Shown: positions 9,351 through 20,316 of the stretch, in pieces | How the letters are laid out: each line of letters begins with the position of its first letter | Position numbering within the stretch: position 1 is the first letter of the stretch | From: Enemella dayhoffiae | GTDB taxonomy: Bacteria; Actinomycetota; Actinomycetes; Propionibacteriales; Propionibacteriaceae | NCBI RefSeq assembly: GCF_002250625.1 | Contig: NZ_NMVQ01000012.1 | Coordinates: 186,001 to 250,000 of the forward strand | Length of the DNA: 64,000 nucleotides | Direction: 5' to 3' | Position numbers and translations under genes: made by a program | The notes under the pieces: model-generated | What the model was told of the DNA's origin: nothing | What the model saw: the letters and a program-made list of their open reading frames with translations, nothing else | The model's database searches: none

Positions 9351-9803
9351 TTAGTCCCCGCGGGAAACGATTCGTCCGGTGATCCGCTCGATCGAGAGGC
9401 AGATCACCTGATCGCGCGCTCCGCCCGCCCACGGTTCCGGCAGACCGCCCGGCACGTCACGCAGGTCGACCGGCGCCGCCGCGCCACCGCGGACCACGAC
9501 GCTCCAGCCGGTCTGGGTGTCCAGGTCGAAATCGTCCACCTCGAAGGCGACCTCGCCGCCCCGCTCCAACTCGGCCAGCACGCCGTCGGCGGAGGTCCGG
9601 AACAGCACGCGGCCGGCATGCACCAGATAGGTCACCGGCAGGATGGTCGGGCCCTCACTGCCCTGCCAGCCGATCCGTCCGATCTGGTGCGTCCGCAGCA
9701 GTTCCAGGCACTCGTCGACCGCGAGGGCGGAGAACCGGCCGGACTCCTCCGGCGCCCTCTCCTCCGGCGCTCTTCCCTCGGGCGACTTGTCGGTGTCGCT
9801 CAC
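9351..9803 (-). CDS. Pyridoxamine 5'-phosphate oxidase-family flavin-binding protein
   Basis: This 150-aa split-barrel protein has a disordered acidic N-terminus (residues 1-22). Its core resembles the small PPOX-like proteins that bind FMN, F420 or haem: LGRIGW-type entry HQIGRIGWQGSEGPTILPVTY, VLFRTSADGVLAEL, and VAFEVDDFDLDTQTGWSVVVRG. The GTG start overlaps the upstream gene's stop as GTGA, so it is coupled to the YbjN-like gene. Small PPOX proteins in actinobacteria include F420-dependent reductases, and F420 synthesis is represented in this window by fbiD, but the cofactor cannot be decided from sequence alone. Confidence 0.85.
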   Translation of the reverse strand: MSDTDKSPEGRAPEERAPEESGRFSALAVDECLELLRTHQIGRIGWQGSEGPTILPVTYLVHAGRVLFRTSADGVLAELERGGEVAFEVDDFDLDTQTGWSVVVRGGAAAPVDLRDVPGGLPEPWAGGARDQVICLSIERITGRIVSRGD

Positions 9804-10756
9804 TCCTCCTCCTCAAAGGTGGTGCGGCCGCGCAGGCGTACCGCCAGTTCGTCGTCGATGCCGTCGGCGACCTCGCTCATGATCCGGACCGCCTGGTGCA
9901 GGTGCGCCGGGACGAACGGGTGCGCGAGGACCGAGGTGGTGACGAACACCCGGTCGCGGATGAGTTGGAACTTCACCAGGCGTACCTCGGTGTTCAGGTC
10001 GCTGAGGATCTCCATCGCGCGGGAGCGTCCCTCAACCTCGTGCACCACGCAGGCGAAGACGATGATCTCGCGGTGGTCGGCGGAGGTCCGCAGGAAGAGC
10101 ATGGTCGAGCCGACCCGGATCGCGAAGTCGCCCTCGGTGTCGCGCAGCGGCTGGTGGCCGAACATCTCGGCCAGTTCGGCCTCGATCATGTCGTCGAGGT
10201 GCTCGTGGCTGACCGGGACGGTGGCCACCACGTCCTCGGGGTCGAACTCGGAATACCCCTCCAACGGTTCGGGTCGCGGCTGCAGGATCTCCGCCAGCTG
10301 GTCGGGAGCCAGGAACACCGGGTGCTGGATGCCGTAGACGTCGCGCAGGGCCGACACGGCGAGCTCGGCCAGGCGATCGGAGGACTCCTGCGGAATCTCG
10401 ACCCAGAAGTTCCCGGTCGGCCGCGGGCCCTCGGTGGTCGGCGGCCGCCAGCCGATGTCCTCCATGGCCGACAGTTGTCCGGCCCCGAGTTGATAGTGCT
10501 CCCCCAGGGTTCCGTTGCTGGCCGCCTCCGCGCGCACCAGGTCGCGGGTCTGGGAGTGGAAGCGGACGAACGGCACCGTCTCGGTCTCGCTCGCGACGGA
10601 GCCGATGGTCAGGTCGGAGGTGTCGTCCATCACCGACACCACCTCGGCAAGCCGCTCGGAGAAGCTGCGCCACGCCTCCGCGGTGCTCCGGTCGAGATCG
10701 AAGTCGTCGTAGTCGGGCACGTCCTCTGCTTCCTGTGCGTGGAACAGCCGCGTCAT
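9800..10756 (-). CDS. YbjN / T3SS-chaperone-like (TY-Chap) protein
   Basis: This 318-aa acidic cytoplasmic protein begins MTRLFHAQEAEDVPDYDDF. The central part (GNFWVEIPQESSDRLAELAVSALRDVYGIQHPVFL) and the C-terminal part (EGDFAIRVGSTMLFLRTSADHREIIVFACVVHEVEG ... NTEVRLVKFQLIRDRVFVTTSV) have the alternating beta/helix pattern of YbjN/CesT-type peptide-binding chaperone domains, probably two in tandem. ATG 10756 is chosen because upstream in-frame sequence is a shadow of the HMG-CoA lyase gene. No direct function is known. Its start is 67 bases from the lyase stop, and its stop overlaps the PPOX start. Confidence 0.65.
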   Translation of the reverse strand: MTRLFHAQEAEDVPDYDDFDLDRSTAEAWRSFSERLAEVVSVMDDTSDLTIGSVASETETVPFVRFHSQTRDLVRAEAASNGTLGEHYQLGAGQLSAMEDIGWRPPTTEGPRPTGNFWVEIPQESSDRLAELAVSALRDVYGIQHPVFLAPDQLAEILQPRPEPLEGYSEFDPEDVVATVPVSHEHLDDMIEAELAEMFGHQPLRDTEGDFAIRVGSTMLFLRTSADHREIIVFACVVHEVEGRSRAMEILSDLNTEVRLVKFQLIRDRVFVTTSVLAHPFVPAHLHQAVRIMSEVADGIDDELAVRLRGRTTFEEEE

Positions 10757-10823
10757 GCGGTCTGGGGACGAACCTAGCGCCGCGATGGGGCGGTGTCCAA
10801 GGACCTCTGACGGCGCGGACGGG

Positions 10824-11822
10824 TCAGTCCTGGCCCGTCTCGTCGGACTGCTGCCTGGGGCCCCGCTGTTGATCGTGCTCGGGGGCGATCCGGCCCGCCA
10901 GGGCGTTGACCACCCGCGACGGGCTGGGCCGCCCGAGTCGGCGGGCGAGCCAGACGCTGGTGGCGACCAGGGCGGCGAGGTTGACCCCGGTCTCGATGCC
11001 CAGTCCGTGCAGCATCCAGACCAGGTCCTCGGTGGCCAGATTGCCGGTCGCGGAGTGGGCATACGGGCAGCCGCCCAGACCCCCGGCGGAGGAGTCGAAC
11101 TCGGTGACGCCGAACTGCAGTCCGGCGTACACGTTGGTGAGGGCCTGACCGTAGGTGTCGTGGAAGTGCAGGGCGAGCTGGTCCGGCGCGATGCCGTGGT
11201 CGCCGTGGGCCTGCAGCACCTGGTGCACCCCGCCGGCGGTGGCCACCCCGATGGTGTCGCCCAGGCTGACCCGGTGGCAGCCGAGCTCGAGCAGTCGGTC
11301 GGTGACCCGGACCACGGAGGCGGCCGGCACTGGGCCCTGCCACGGGTCCCCCCAGCACATCGACACATAACCGCGGACGCGGACGCCAGCGGCCCGGGCG
11401 TCGGTGACCACCGGAGCGACCATCTCGAGCGCGCCCTCGACGGTGGTGTTCAGGTTGGCCCGGGCGAACTCCTCGGTGGCCGAGACGAAGACGGCCACGT
11501 CCTGGGCCCCGGCGGCGAGTGCCCGTTCCAGGCCGCGTTGATTGGGGACGAGGACGGGCAGGCGTACGCCCGGGGGTCGCTCGATCGCGGCCATCACCTC
11601 GGCGGCGTCGGCCAACTGGGGCACCCACTTCGGAGAGACGAAGCTGGTGGCCTCGATGTGGGTGAGCCCGGCGGACATCAGCCGGTTGATCAGTTCGACC
11701 TTGGTGGCGGTCGTTACCGTCTGCTTCTCGGCCTGCAGTCCGTCGCGGGCACCGACCTCGAAGACGGTGACCTGCGGTGGCAGATCGGCCGCGGGACGGC
11801 GTACCTCCGGGAACCACTGCAT
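10824..11822 (-). CDS. mvaB: Hydroxymethylglutaryl-CoA lyase
   Basis: This 332-aa TIM-barrel lyase splits HMG-CoA into acetoacetate and acetyl-CoA in leucine or ketone-body catabolism. Diagnostic elements are the N-terminal FEVGARDGLQAEK (metal-binding Asp, catalytic Arg), THIEATSFVSPKWVPQ, the metal histidines in LHFHDTYGQAL, and the loop SSAGGLGGCPYAHSATGNLATED holding the catalytic cysteine. The ATG start faces the Pro/Gly-rich membrane-protein gene across a 144-bp divergent promoter region. The last ~20 residues (Gln/Arg-rich) are not conserved. No other leucine-degradation genes are adjacent. Confidence 0.93.
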   Translation of the reverse strand: MQWFPEVRRPAADLPPQVTVFEVGARDGLQAEKQTVTTATKVELINRLMSAGLTHIEATSFVSPKWVPQLADAAEVMAAIERPPGVRLPVLVPNQRGLERALAAGAQDVAVFVSATEEFARANLNTTVEGALEMVAPVVTDARAAGVRVRGYVSMCWGDPWQGPVPAASVVRVTDRLLELGCHRVSLGDTIGVATAGGVHQVLQAHGDHGIAPDQLALHFHDTYGQALTNVYAGLQFGVTEFDSSAGGLGGCPYAHSATGNLATEDLVWMLHGLGIETGVNLAALVATSVWLARRLGRPSPSRVVNALAGRIAPEHDQQRGPRQQSDETGQD

Positions 11823-11966
11823 GGACGGAGTCTACGGGCGGGCGCGCCGGACCGGACGTGGGGAAGATAACAGATCCACGACAGGTACGCCTGATTCGGC
11901 GTGCGCACCGATCTGTGGCCCTCGCGGGTTGCGACACTGGTTGGAAAGCTGCGAAAGGAAGATCTG

Positions 11967-13346
11967 ATGAGCGCACCGAATCCCCCCGGAGACTCCGGAG
12001 GCCCCGGGCCGCACGGGCCCAACCCGCACGGCGCCCAGGGTGGTCCCGGGTTCGGTGGCCCGCAGGGACCGCAGGGGCCCGGACCGCAAGGACCGCAGGG
12101 TCACCCGGGGCCCGGGGGGCCAGGACAGCAGGGCTGGCCGGGCGGCCCCTCCGCGCCCCCGCCGGACTGGCGGCCCGACGGGGCGTACGGCGGGCCGACC
12201 CAGCCGATCCGGCCCGGCCAACCGCGGGGTCCGCAGCCGGGCGGCCCCGGCAACCAGCTCCGCCCGGGTCTGCCGGGGACGGCGGGACCCGGCAGACCCG
12301 CGGACCCGAAGCGCAAGAAGCTGCTGATCGGCGCCATCGCCGCAGTGGCCGCGCTGATCCTGATCATCGGCGGAATCGTGTTCTACAACGACTACCAGAC
12401 CAAGCAGGAACAGGCGCGGGCCGCCGAAGCCGCTCGGGTCGCCGAGGAGAACCGCCGCAACGAGCAGCAGAAGCAGTCCGAGGCCGCGGCCGGTGCCGTG
12501 AACGACTATCTGGGAGCGCTCGGATCGGGTGACGCCGAGAAGGCGCTCGCCAAGGCCGCGAAGAAGCCGGAGGGGAACGCGCAATTGCTCAGCAAGGAGG
12601 TGCTGCAGGAGGCGAACAAGCGCGCCCCGCTCACCGTTGTCAAGGTCGATCCGGCCACCGTGACGGAGAACTCCCAGGGGAGCTGGGACAGCGGCAAGGT
12701 GAAGGCCCAGTACAAGATCGGCGACAAGCAGCAGGACGTCGAGTTCGACGTCTCGCGCAGCGGTGAGGAGTGGAAGCTGGCCAAGGTCACCGCCCTGGTC
12801 AAGCTCGGGCTGAACGGACCGGAGCGGATCGTCAACGGCGCCAAGGTGCCGCCCGGCAGCTATGAAGTGTTCCCCGGCAGCTATGCGGTCACGTCGGCCA
12901 ACCCGCTGGTCGGGTTCAACAGCACGGAGTTCCTGCTCGGCTCCCCGAATGACCCGTCCACCTCGTGGGAGCCGTCGCCGGTGCTCAGCGAGGAGGGGAA
13001 GAAGCAGTCGACCGCCGCCACCCGGGCCGCCATCGACGCGTGCCTGCAGAAGCGGGAGATGACTCCCCCGGACTGCCCCTTCATCAACTGGCGTGTGGAT
13101 CCCGGGGTGAACGTGAAGAACGAGACCATTCGCTACACGCTGAAGAACGATCCGACGGCCAACCTGAACTGGCGCTTCTCGCAGAGCACGATGACCGCCA
13201 CCACCAGTGCCACCGTGGTCTACGAGCTCCGGGCGGATGCGACCAGGAACGGCAACCAGGGCACGATCGTTCCGTCCACCACCACCCGCACGGCCTTCAC
13301 CACCGTGAAACTGATCGAGGGTCGCCCGGTCGTTTCGTTCAGCTGA
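11967..13346 (+). CDS. Pro/Gly-rich single-pass membrane protein of unknown function
   Basis: This 459-aa protein has three parts. Residues 1-~112 are a Pro/Gly/Gln-rich disordered cytoplasmic segment with repeated GPQGPQ-like motifs. Residues ~118-140 form one transmembrane helix (LLIGAIAAVAALILIIGGIVFY) preceded by a KRKK stop-transfer cluster. The remainder is extracellular, starting with a charged coiled stretch (EQARAAEAARVAEENRRNEQQ) and continuing with a DUF4878/NTF2-like region (AVNDYLGALGSGDAEKAL). The extracellular part contains two Cys (DACLQKREMTPPDCPF) that could form a disulfide. GAAAGGAAG precedes ATG. Architecture suggests a cell-envelope protein; nothing more specific can be said. 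Confidence 0.8.
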   Translation: MSAPNPPGDSGGPGPHGPNPHGAQGGPGFGGPQGPQGPGPQGPQGHPGPGGPGQQGWPGGPSAPPPDWRPDGAYGGPTQPIRPGQPRGPQPGGPGNQLRPGLPGTAGPGRPADPKRKKLLIGAIAAVAALILIIGGIVFYNDYQTKQEQARAAEAARVAEENRRNEQQKQSEAAAGAVNDYLGALGSGDAEKALAKAAKKPEGNAQLLSKEVLQEANKRAPLTVVKVDPATVTENSQGSWDSGKVKAQYKIGDKQQDVEFDVSRSGEEWKLAKVTALVKLGLNGPERIVNGAKVPPGSYEVFPGSYAVTSANPLVGFNSTEFLLGSPNDPSTSWEPSPVLSEEGKKQSTAATRAAIDACLQKREMTPPDCPFINWRVDPGVNVKNETIRYTLKNDPTANLNWRFSQSTMTATTSATVVYELRADATRNGNQGTIVPSTTTRTAFTTVKLIEGRPVVSFS

Positions 13347-13357
13347 GCCCGCGCCGG

Positions 13358-13486
13358 CATCCAGCGAACCGGCCCCGACCCGCCACTGCCCATCCATCGA
13401 ACCCAGGTGCCATCCTGCGATCCCTCGAGGGGTCGCTGGATGGCCGCTCGGTTAGCTGGATCGCAGCACGTGGGTTCGCTGAATGG
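13358..13486. repeat. Intergenic palindromic repeat cluster A (CCATCCAGCGAACC family)
   Basis: The cluster lies between two convergent gene ends. Copies of the 14-mer CCATCCAGCGAACC and variants occur in one orientation at 13358-13370 and 13390-13403, then in the reverse orientation at 13450-13463 (GGTTAGCTGGATCG) and 13473-13486 (GGTTCGCTGAATGG). At the centre (13410-13443) two copies face each other around CCCTCGAGGG and form a near-perfect hairpin. The rest of the 214-bp gap shows nothing else. Confidence 0.85.
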
Positions 13487-13560
13487 CAGCCGTGCAACGA
13501 AACGCCCCCGACCCGCTGCTGCGGATCGGGGGCGGTTCGCGTCAGGCGTACTCCGAAGGC

Positions 13561-16473
<2,913 letters not shown>

Positions 16474-16523
16474 GGGAACCTCTCTGGATTGGGCGTGGAT
16501 TGGTGCTGGGTGGGGCGGACGGC

Positions 16524-16991
16524 TCAGTTGGCCGCACCAGTGAGGGTCCGCTCGGCGCGGAGCCTGGAGATCTCGGTCTCGAAGTCGTCGATCGACTCGA
16601 ATTTCTTGTAGACGCTGGCAAAGCGCAGGTATGCGACCTCGTCCAGCTGCTGCAGCGGGCCCAGGATGGCCAGCCCCACCTCGTCGGCGGGTACGGACGG
16701 CTGGCCGGAGGCGCGCAGGGCCTCCTCCACCTGCTGGCCCAGGCGGGCCAGCTGCTCGTCGGTCACCGGGCGACCCTTGCAGGCCTTGCGCACCCCGCTG
16801 ACGACCTTGTCGCGATTGAATGCCTCGACCACACCGGATCGCTTGACGATGACGATCTGCATCTGCTCGATCGTGGTGAACCGCTGCTCGCAGACCGGGC
16901 ACTGACGGCGCCGTCGGATGCTGGCGCCATCGTCGGCGGCACGCGAGTCGAGCACCCGGGAATCGGTGTGCCGGCAATAGGGGCAATGCAT
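16524..16991 (-). CDS. nrdR: Transcriptional repressor NrdR
   Basis: This 155-aa repressor of ribonucleotide reductase genes senses ATP/dATP. An N-terminal zinc ribbon ([17 protein letters not shown] ... [17 protein letters not shown]) is followed by an ATP-cone domain starting [23 protein letters not shown] at 16991 is chosen: GGAGGTG lies 5-6 bases upstream, and MHCPYC is the invariant NrdR N-terminus. It is the first gene of an nrdR-nrdJ unit; the DnaA boxes and a candidate NrdR box lie just upstream, so autoregulation together with replication-linked control is likely. Confidence 0.96.
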   Translation of the reverse strand: MHCPYCRHTDSRVLDSRAADDGASIRRRRQCPVCEQRFTTIEQMQIVIVKRSGVVEAFNRDKVVSGVRKACKGRPVTDEQLARLGQQVEEALRASGQPSVPADEVGLAILGPLQQLDEVAYLRFASVYKKFESIDDFETEISRLRAERTLTGAAN

Positions 16992-17086
16992 GGTGTCACC
17001 TCCGATCTTCGCCATTCGGACACCCCGAGCACACCCCTGCGGACTGCCCTCGCGGGCCTCACTGGGGATAACTCTGTGTGTGTCCG

Positions 17087-17126
17087 TGTGGACATCCTGT
17101 GGACAAGAACCACAACCTGTGGACGA
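17087..17126. promoter_or_regulatory. Cluster of three DnaA-box-like sites upstream of nrdR
   Basis: On the plus strand TGTGGACAT (17087-17095), TGTGGACAA (17098-17106) and TGTGGACGA (17118-17126) lie in the same orientation; the middle one is the exact complement of the actinobacterial DnaA box TTGTCCACA. They sit 96-135 bases before the nrdR start. DnaA control of nrd genes is known in E. coli; here it is inferred. Confidence 0.65.
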
Positions 17127-17141
17127 ACCACATCGTTGTAA

Positions 17142-17157
17142 CTACTAGATATGGGTA
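17142..17157. promoter_or_regulatory. Candidate NrdR box
   Basis: The core ACTAGATATGG (17144-17154) matches 9 of 11 positions of the NrdR-box core ACTATATATAG. A second box at the usual three-turn spacing is not evident, so the assignment is tentative. Confidence 0.35.
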
Positions 17158-17214
17158 TCCTACGACCCTTTGACCACAAGGGCAAGGGCCTGCGTGTCGG
17201 TGCGTCGCGAGCCC

Positions 17215-17637
17215 TCAGAGGAGGTTGCGAAGCACTCCCCAGACCAGCCCTGGAAGCACCACCAGGCCGAGCCGCTGCAGCGGCGTACGCGCCTCCACCC
17301 AGCGCCCGAATCGACCCGGCAGCGCGGCGGAGCGCCCCGCGAGCAGGCGTACGCCGGTCCACACCCAGACCAGGGTGAGCAGGGCACCGAGCAGCAGCAT
17401 GAACGGGTTGTACGCCCAGGCCGCGGCCAGGTCGCCGCGCAGCAGCGCGACCCCCATCCGCGTGGCACCGCAGACCGGGCACTGCAGACCGGTGAGGCCC
17501 AGAACCGGGCACGGAATCCCCCGTCCGGTGAGCAGATGGACCCCTCCGGCGAGCGCGCAGCTGGCGCCGAAGAGGGAGAGCCAGCCCAGCCGCTGCCACC
17601 CGGAGACCGGTGCAGCGTCAGGGCGCGAAGGGATCAC
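17215..17637 (-). CDS. DUF2752 membrane protein
   Basis: This 140-aa protein has about three transmembrane segments: [43 protein letters not shown] and [18 protein letters not shown]. Between the first two lies the DUF2752 signature [20 protein letters not shown] with paired Cys-Pro motifs. The family is a small integral-membrane family of unknown role, common in Actinobacteria and Bacteroidetes. It stops about 220 bases before the nrdR start on the same strand and follows the SOS-box membrane-protein gene with a 28-bp gap, so it may share that gene's SOS promoter. Confidence 0.85.
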   Translation of the reverse strand: MIPSRPDAAPVSGWQRLGWLSLFGASCALAGGVHLLTGRGIPCPVLGLTGLQCPVCGATRMGVALLRGDLAAAWAYNPFMLLLGALLTLVWVWTGVRLLAGRSAALPGRFGRWVEARTPLQRLGLVVLPGLVWGVLRNLL

Positions 17638-17665
17638 TCCCCCATTGTCGACCCCGCCGGGCCGA

Positions 17666-18070
17666 TCAGCGACCCGGCGCGGCCGCCACCGCGCCGCCGC
17701 CGACCGGCGCGGACACGCCCGCCGCCTGCGGGGCCGGCTCCGAGGTGACGCGCACGGCGGTGACGCCGACGCACAGCACCGCGGCGAGCATCAGCAACGC
17801 ACCCAGCGCGAGCACCACGGCGATCCCGCGATCGGTCAGCCGCACCTCCGCGGCCACACCCGGCCGGGCGGAGGTGCGGAGCGTCGGCGCGGGCCTGCGC
17901 ACCCGGCAGGCCTGCGCGGCAGCCGTCACGGTCGCGGCCAGGGGACGGTCGGCCCGCACGAGGCGGGGGGCACTTCCGGCCCTGGGGGTGTTGGGGCGAC
18001 GGGTCGACCGGCGCCGCGGCGGGGTCGTCCGGACCAGGCGGTCGATGGTGCTGGTGACCTGCTGGGTCAT
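17666..18070 (-). CDS. SOS-box-controlled small membrane protein divergent from lexA (DivS/ChiZ position)
   Basis: This 134-aa protein has an Arg/Pro-rich basic cytoplasmic N-terminus (residues 1-~78), one transmembrane helix (about 82-106, [25 protein letters not shown]) and a ~28-residue Ala/Gly/Pro-rich tail. It occupies the position of the SOS-induced cell-division suppressors of other actinobacteria (C. glutamicum divS, M. tuberculosis Rv2719c), which are divergent from lexA. Those usually end in a LysM domain, which is absent here, and no room for one remains before the next gene. GAGGAGG precedes ATG, and a perfect SOS box lies 22-35 bases upstream. A division-inhibitor role is inferred from context only. 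Confidence 0.7.
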   Translation of the reverse strand: MTQQVTSTIDRLVRTTPPRRRSTRRPNTPRAGSAPRLVRADRPLAATVTAAAQACRVRRPAPTLRTSARPGVAAEVRLTDRGIAVVLALGALLMLAAVLCVGVTAVRVTSEPAPQAAGVSAPVGGGAVAAAPGR

Positions 18071-18091
18071 GGTGCCTCCTCGGGAAGTGGT

Positions 18092-18105
18092 CGAACAGGT
18101 GTTCG
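18092..18105. promoter_or_regulatory. LexA (SOS) box
   Basis: CGAACAGGTGTTCG matches the actinobacterial LexA consensus CGAAC-N4-GTTCG at every fixed position. It lies 22-35 bases upstream of the minus-strand membrane-protein start. Confidence 0.9.
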
Positions 18106-18258
18106 ACAGATCCAATTGTTAACGCAGATCCGATTCGTACACAAGCACCATTTCTGGACCCGCGTTCGAATCGTGACCTCGCGAGAACCATGCAATCACC
18201 AGCCACTGACAGTCCTCGGCGAGCGGAAAGCGGGCGCAGCTGTCCGCCTCGACACGCT

Positions 18259-18298
18259 CGAACATTTGTTTGATTCAGTGTTCGAATCGCCCTACGCT
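18259..18298 (+). promoter_or_regulatory. lexA promoter with overlapping LexA box; likely leaderless
   Basis: The SOS box CGAACATTTGTTTG (18259-18272) overlaps a -35 element TTGATT (18270-18275). A 17-bp spacer and -10 TACGCT (18293-18298) follow. The lexA ATG starts 7 bases after the -10, and no ribosome site is present, so the transcript is probably leaderless. A second degenerate half-box (GTTCG, 18280-18284) lies between -35 and -10. Confidence 0.8.
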
Positions 18299-18304
18299 GA
18301 ACCC

Positions 18305-19105
18305 ATGGCTGACACCAAGGATCCGAACTCCCCCGACCTCGCCGACACCGCGGCGACTCCCAGGCGGCGCCGTGGTCGACCGCGCGATGAGGACGTGGCC
18401 GCCGAGTTGGCACTGACCAGCGGGAAGGTCACCCCGCTGCCGGACGGTCCGGCCGACGCGCACGGGCTGACCCCCCGGCAGCGACGGGTCCTCGAGGTGA
18501 TCAAGCACTCGGTCGACAACCGCGGTTATCCGCCGTCGATCCGCGAGATGGGCGAGGCGGTCGGCCTCGCCAGCCCATCATCGGTGGCGCACCAGCTGCG
18601 CACCCTGGAGGCCAAGGGGTTCCTGCGCCGCGACCCGAACCGGCCGCGCGCCCTCGAGGTGTTGCTGCCCGCCGACATGCAGCCGCTGGATCCGGGCTAT
18701 GACGAGACCGCGATCAAGGACAGCTACCCCGACGCGATCCGGGTGCCGGTGGTCGGCCGGATCGCCGCGGGTGGGCCGATCCTGGCCGAGGAGCGGATCG
18801 AGGACGTGTTCCCTCTGCCCAAGCAGCTGGTCGGCGAGGGCAACCTGTTCCTGCTCGAGGTGAGTGGCGACTCGATGATCGATGCAGCCATCTGCTCGGG
18901 CGACTGGGTCGTGGTTCGCCAGCAGCCGACCGCGGTGAACGGCGACATCGTGGCCGCTCTGCTCGACAACGAGGCGACCGTGAAGACGTTCCAGAAGAAG
19001 CAGGGGCAGGTGTGGCTGTTGCCGCACAACGAGGCGTACGACCCGATCGACGGCAACCACGCCACCATCCTGGGCAAGGTTGTCGCGGTGCTACGCCGGG
19101 TCTGA
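18305..19105 (+). CDS. lexA: SOS repressor LexA
   Basis: This 266-aa LexA represses DNA-damage genes and undergoes RecA-stimulated self-cleavage. A 45-residue basic N-terminal extension ([11 protein letters not shown]) precedes the winged helix ([44 protein letters not shown]). The cleavage site is AAGG within [15 protein letters not shown], the catalytic Ser lies in VSGDSMID, and the Lys in NEATVKTF. The start is the ATG predicted to be the 5' end of a leaderless transcript. Its 3' end overlaps the P450 gene's end by 15 bases. With recA and the divergent membrane gene, it forms the visible SOS regulon of the window. Confidence 0.96.
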   Translation: MADTKDPNSPDLADTAATPRRRRGRPRDEDVAAELALTSGKVTPLPDGPADAHGLTPRQRRVLEVIKHSVDNRGYPPSIREMGEAVGLASPSSVAHQLRTLEAKGFLRRDPNRPRALEVLLPADMQPLDPGYDETAIKDSYPDAIRVPVVGRIAAGGPILAEERIEDVFPLPKQLVGEGNLFLLEVSGDSMIDAAICSGDWVVVRQQPTAVNGDIVAALLDNEATVKTFQKKQGQVWLLPHNEAYDPIDGNHATILGKVVAVLRRV

Positions 19106-20299
19106 GCCCCTCCGCACCTGCAGCAGCAGATCGCGCACCTCATAGCCGGCGATCAGCTCGTCCCACTGGATGCGCGGTCGGCTGAGCAGGCGCAGGTCGT
19201 GGCGCAGCAGCCGAGTGAGCAGGATGTCAGCCTCCTGGATCGCCAGCGCGTTGCCGGGGCAGCGGTGCGGCCCGTCCCCGAAGCTCATCACCTCGGGACC
19301 AAACCCCTTCGGAAGAGGGCGCCCGGGGCACACCTGCAGCGGCTCCTCCCCCACGTCGGCGTTGGCCTGCCGCAGGTGCAGGTCCACCAGCGCGCCGGAG
19401 GGGATCACCACGTCCGCGCCGTCGGGGCCGGGCAGTCGCAGTTGTTCGGTGGTACGCCGCAGCAGGTGCCCGACGACGGGCTCGAGTCGCAGCACCTCGT
19501 GCAGGAGCTGGTAGCGCCGGGACTCCTCGGCCGCCAGATAGTCGGCCCGCAGATCGGGCTTCTCCAGCAGGTGCCAGACGGCCATCGAGATGAACTCGCG
19601 GGTGGTCACCATCCCCGCCGCCGCATAGGTCGTGCACTCGATCAGGATCTCGTGGTCGGCGTACCCCTGCTCGAGCAGGTAGGAGATGATGTCCTCCCCC
19701 GGGTTCTTCCGCCGGGCAAGGATCGCCGGCAGCACGTCCAGGAAGTGGAACGCCCACACCGGCAGCTGCCCGGTCATCACCCGACCGAGCTTGGCGAACC
19801 GGCCGCCCCCTGGATCGTCGAGTCCCGCCACGTCCAGGTCGAAGAACCGGTTCAGCCGACCGGCCATGGCCGACATGTCGCTGTTGGTCAGCCCGACCAC
19901 CTGGGCCGCCACGTCGACCGCGTACGCCATGGTGACCCTGGGCAGATCGACCACCCCGCGCCGGAGCAGATCCTCGACCAGCGCATCCGCGCGGGCCTCC
20001 ATCAGCCCGCGATAGCGCTCGGAGACCACCTTGGGCGCGAAGAAGCGAGCGACCTTGGCACGATAGGCGCGATGCTCTTCGCCGTCGAGGAACAGGATCG
20101 GGCGCCGGATCCGCATCTGCAGCTGCTCGGCGTTGAACCCCGCCTGCACCGTGGCGCCACGCTCGCGCAGCACCGCCCGCGCCATCGGCAGCGACCTGAT
20201 CCGCCAAACGCCGTCGACGACATCGACGGCCGGCGTCTCCGACTCGTCGGGGCGAACGGCCTTGCGGTCACTGACAGGGCAGGCGGTTGCTTCGGTCAC
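19091..20299 (-). CDS. Cytochrome P450
   Basis: This 402-aa haem-thiolate monooxygenase is soluble, with no membrane anchor. The I-helix oxygen-activation motif is [10 protein letters not shown], the K-helix EXXR is EVLR, and the haem-ligand signature is [14 protein letters not shown], in which Cys is the axial ligand. The GTG at 20299 ([13 protein letters not shown]) is chosen as start; it lies 17 bases after the dinG stop, so the two are probably co-transcribed. Redox partners (ferredoxin, reductase) are not nearby. The substrate cannot be inferred. The N-terminal ACPVSDR resembles the CP(V/I)-type starts of bacterial P450s. Confidence 0.92.
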   Translation of the reverse strand: MTEATACPVSDRKAVRPDESETPAVDVVDGVWRIRSLPMARAVLRERGATVQAGFNAEQLQMRIRRPILFLDGEEHRAYRAKVARFFAPKVVSERYRGLMEARADALVEDLLRRGVVDLPRVTMAYAVDVAAQVVGLTNSDMSAMAGRLNRFFDLDVAGLDDPGGGRFAKLGRVMTGQLPVWAFHFLDVLPAILARRKNPGEDIISYLLEQGYADHEILIECTTYAAAGMVTTREFISMAVWHLLEKPDLRADYLAAEESRRYQLLHEVLRLEPVVGHLLRRTTEQLRLPGPDGADVVIPSGALVDLHLRQANADVGEEPLQVCPGRPLPKGFGPEVMSFGDGPHRCPGNALAIQEADILLTRLLRHDLRLLSRPRIQWDELIAGYEVRDLLLQVRRGSDPA

Positions 20300-20316
20300 C
20301 TGTCCATGATGCCGTG

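Noticed and set aside
4499-9382. A 1627-codon plus-strand open frame opposite hrpA and usp
   Set aside because: It is an antisense shadow caused by high GC: composition is Gly/Arg/Gln/His-rich without any domain, while the minus strand has clear HrpA and Usp motifs.
16474-17214. Cobalamin riboswitch controlling nrdJ
   Set aside because: No B12-box-like sequence or extended leader is visible. The region before nrdR is short and filled with DnaA-like boxes, and nrdR-nrdJ are separated by only 50 bp.
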